Shown here: positions 62,478 through 64,000 of the stretch, one piece after another
How positions within the stretch are numbered: the stretch's first letter is position 1
How the letters are laid out: every line of letters begins with the position of its first letter
Source of the DNA: a bacterium
GTDB taxonomy: Bacteria; Verrucomicrobiota; Verrucomicrobiia; Limisphaerales; UBA11358
Assembly (NCBI GenBank): GCA_021780905.1
Contig: JAJXXW010000028.1
Location: 84,752 to 148,751, forward strand
Reading direction: 5' to 3'
DNA length: 64,000 nucleotides
Program-made: the position numbers and the translations under genes
The notes under the pieces: generated by a model
The model's database searches: none
The model's input: the letters and a program-made list of their open reading frames with translations, nothing else
Told to the model about the DNA's origin: nothing

Positions 62478-63344
62478 CTAACGGAGATGTTCGGCGGGCG
62501 ATAAAGGGAACAAGACGAGGCGTTTGGTTTTGGTGTCAATCGTCACCGATTTGAAATGGTCCAGCAGGCCGTTGCCCAGCAGGCCGGATTCGCCGGCGAA
62601 AATGGCGCGGCGATGCAGCCCCGTGGGCACCTGCTCAAATTCTTTGCCACCGAGGGAGACGGTGGTCCGGGTTTGTGAAATGGTCAGTCCGGCCAGCCCA
62701 ATGGCGGGGCGCTGGGAATCAACCGGAATTCCCGCGTCGGCAGTCACCCATTGGAACGCCGTGGCGCAGCCGGTGTCCACCCGCAGCCATTGGGTTTGCC
62801 CGCCGTTGATGCGGGCCGGCGCGCAGCAACAGGTGCCGGAGAATTTCAATGGCAGGTCAATATCCGTTTTGGCGGAGGACTTTTGTTCAAGAAAGTGAAT
62901 CCTGTGTGACTGAAAATCAATTTCCACCACCTTGCCTTGGATGAAGTCTGCGCCCAGCAATCCGTCCAGCGGACGTTCGCACGAAGCTGCCAGCCGGCTC
63001 AAATCCAGCGACAGATAATTCGCGGGCAGCGTCACGTCTCCCGCCTTCGCCGCCAGCGCCACTGGCCAGCGACCCGTCGTGGCGGCGTCCACGCCTTGCA
63101 CCCGGATTTTTTCCCCGCCTGAAATTCCGAGGGCTTTGGCGGTGCTGGCGTTGAGGACGCTGCGTTCCGCGCCGGTGTCGAATAAAAAATTTAACGGCCG
63201 GACCGATTGCGGAACCTCGACCCGCACCCAAAGCAGGCCTTCGGAGTAGTCGAAAGGCAGTTCATTTGTCGGCGGTAACGACGCGACACCCGCTCCGCAA
63301 ACAACCAGACAGGAGAGCCAAAACAGGTTGCAAATAATCCGCAT
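62478..63344 (-). CDS. Exported retropepsin-like aspartyl protease
   Basis: This 288-aa protein has a signal peptide (IICNLFWLSCLVVCGAGVASL) and two aspartyl-protease-like halves. The first has the catalytic FLFDTGAERSVLNA; the second has LRVDTGCATAFQWV, with DTG again. LLGADFIQGKVVEIDF and GLLGNGLLDHFKSVTID are the matching flap and domain ends. Two DTG boxes in one chain suggest a pepsin-like pseudo-dimer. Starts at ATG 63344 or 63368 are both possible. Confidence 0.78.
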   Translation of the reverse strand: MRIICNLFWLSCLVVCGAGVASLPPTNELPFDYSEGLLWVRVEVPQSVRPLNFLFDTGAERSVLNASTAKALGISGGEKIRVQGVDAATTGRWPVALAAKAGDVTLPANYLSLDLSRLAASCERPLDGLLGADFIQGKVVEIDFQSHRIHFLEQKSSAKTDIDLPLKFSGTCCCAPARINGGQTQWLRVDTGCATAFQWVTADAGIPVDSQRPAIGLAGLTISQTRTTVSLGGKEFEQVPTGLHRRAIFAGESGLLGNGLLDHFKSVTIDTKTKRLVLFPLSPAEHLR

Positions 63345-63640
63345 TAAGATGGTAAATGCAAGTGACATGCCAAGCTGCACTCGCCCGATTTGCAACCAAT
63401 TCAAGGGATTTCAAGCTGGTCACTGGGCTTCCGGTGGCGCTTTTTACGCGGCCCGGCAAAAGACGCGCAGGGATTTCCCCGCCCGCCTGGGTGTTTTTCC
63501 TGCCTGGCAGCGTCACGGAACGGGTGACGCTATGAACTTAATTATTAATGCGGGGTTTTCCACCGGGGGGTGTATTTGCTTGTGCCGGTGCGTTGACAAT
63601 GGAATTTTGTCGGGCATCATCAATTAAGATTTAGTTGAAC
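63345..63640. other. Divergent intergenic region
   Basis: About 300 bp between divergent genes. It includes an AT-rich stretch (AACTTAATTATTAATG) and a TTGACA box without a convincing -10 partner. No RNA gene or repeat was recognised. Confidence 0.3.
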
Positions 63641-63898
63641 ATGAGTTCACGCCAAACAACGTTGCGTCCGCTGCTCCGCTGGTGCGGGGTGGTGACGCTG
63701 TTGACATGGCTTGGCGCGCAAACCTTGTGTCAGGCGCATTGCTTGCTCGACACGTGCCAGGACGAGGCAGGTGAAACCGGCACCCACGCGACGGCGGCTT
63801 CCGGTTCGCATCACGGCGCTGAACCCGCTTCCCATCATCAAGAGCATGGCGATGATGATGCTTGCGCCACGCTTAACAGGCCGTTGAAAAACGGGTGA
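63641..63898 (+). CDS. Short exported His-rich protein, probably truncated
   Basis: This 85-aa protein from ATG 63641 has a membrane or signal helix (WCGVVTLLTWLGAQTLCQAHC) and a His/Asp/Glu-rich tail (SGSHHGAEPASHHQEHGDDDACATL), suited to metal binding. The last codons (NRPLKNG) come from a sequence AGGCCGTTGAAAAACGG that looks like the start of a repeat, with GGTGATTTTT appearing twice just after. The natural C-terminus may therefore be lost. It is divergent from the protease gene. Confidence 0.5.
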   Translation: MSSRQTTLRPLLRWCGVVTLLTWLGAQTLCQAHCLLDTCQDEAGETGTHATAASGSHHGAEPASHHQEHGDDDACATLNRPLKNG

Positions 63899-64000
63899 TT
63901 TTTCAGCGCCACGATTTTTCATGGGTGATTTTTTCAAAATTCAGTGTGCGAACCGTGGTAACGGCTGTCCCCACCGCAGCCGCCAGTCGGCGGTTGGCCT
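63885..64000. repeat. Repeat-like sequence at right edge
   Basis: AGGCCGTTGAAAAACGG is followed by two GGGTGATTTTT units and GC-rich inverted segments (CCGCAGCCGCC...GGCGGTTGG) up to the window end. It appears to interrupt the His-rich gene. Identity is not established. Confidence 0.35.

Noticed and set aside
63590-63625. Sigma-70 promoter with TTGACA
   Set aside because: No acceptable -10 hexamer at 16-18 bp spacing.

Overview
The window reads as chromosomal DNA of a Verrucomicrobiota bacterium, most likely from the Pedosphaera/Limisphaera side of the phylum. This is inferred from several things seen together: a didermic envelope gene set, a TIGR04073-type exosortase-associated lipoprotein, a degenerate S8 protease and a TMTC-like TPR membrane protein of types known from this phylum, high G+C with A-rich codons, and short dispersed word-like repeats that also run in frame through genes. 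No rRNA, tRNA, CRISPR array or phage module was seen.

Layout. 1-3.9 kb (minus strand): exopolysaccharide export block (outer-membrane barrel, Wzc-like tyrosine autokinase, Wza-like lipoprotein cut by the left edge). 4.1-11.4 kb: polX, thiD, a degenerate subtilase, queE and an ABC-2 exporter pair. 11.5-14.7 kb: hopanoid radical-SAM genes hpnJ and hpnH with a tiny lipoprotein. 14.8-20.9 kb: a TatT-like helical-repeat protein, a methyltransferase, a decayed ISL3 transposase next to a 145-bp MITE-like element, mqnA, a TolC-family protein, trigger factor and bioD. 21-31.4 kb: a TMTC-like TPR glycosyltransferase candidate, a complete tolQ-tolR-tolA/tonB-tolB-pal cluster closed by a terminator, tatA, an enlarged tatC, a TIGR04073 lipoprotein, ispE and murJ.

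31.5-34.4 kb is the most unusual part. The 3' third of tyrS is AT-rich and foreign-looking. It is followed by an AT-rich Asp-box propeller pseudogene with three in-frame stops, and then by a leftover GC-rich copy of the last ~50 codons of tyrS. An insertion therefore appears to have replaced the end of an essential gene while keeping it intact. A small IS1380-like scrap follows.

34.5-39.1 kb: opgH (mdoH) and thiC, the latter behind a TPP riboswitch. 39.2-47.1 kb: a same-strand metal-efflux unit consisting of a histidine kinase, a NarL-type regulator, a TolC-like channel, a membrane-fusion protein, a CzcA-type RND pump and a PII-like protein with a shortened T-loop. A perfect palindrome lies upstream of the channel gene. 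47.2-51.6 kb: an OprB-like porin diverging from a CsoR-type repressor and an MgtA-type P-type ATPase, with a C-tract operator candidate between them. 51.6-55.2 kb: a second copy of the 145-bp element, a large TPR protein, a WYL-domain fragment and an IS5 fragment. 55.2-60.5 kb: a zinc-ribbon-tailed membrane protein, a lipoprotein, ffh, a conserved unknown and an ABC-F ATPase. 60.5-62.3 kb: a CnrYXH-like anti-sigma/metal-sensor/ECF-sigma operon and a small exported protein. 62.5-64 kb: a retropepsin-like protease and a His-rich exported protein whose end runs into a repeat at the right edge.

Functionally the window is dominated by envelope biology (EPS, hopanoids, Tol-Pal, Tat, lipid II flippase, glucan synthase) and metal homeostasis (three separate regulatory modules within about 23 kb), with three patches of decayed mobile DNA.
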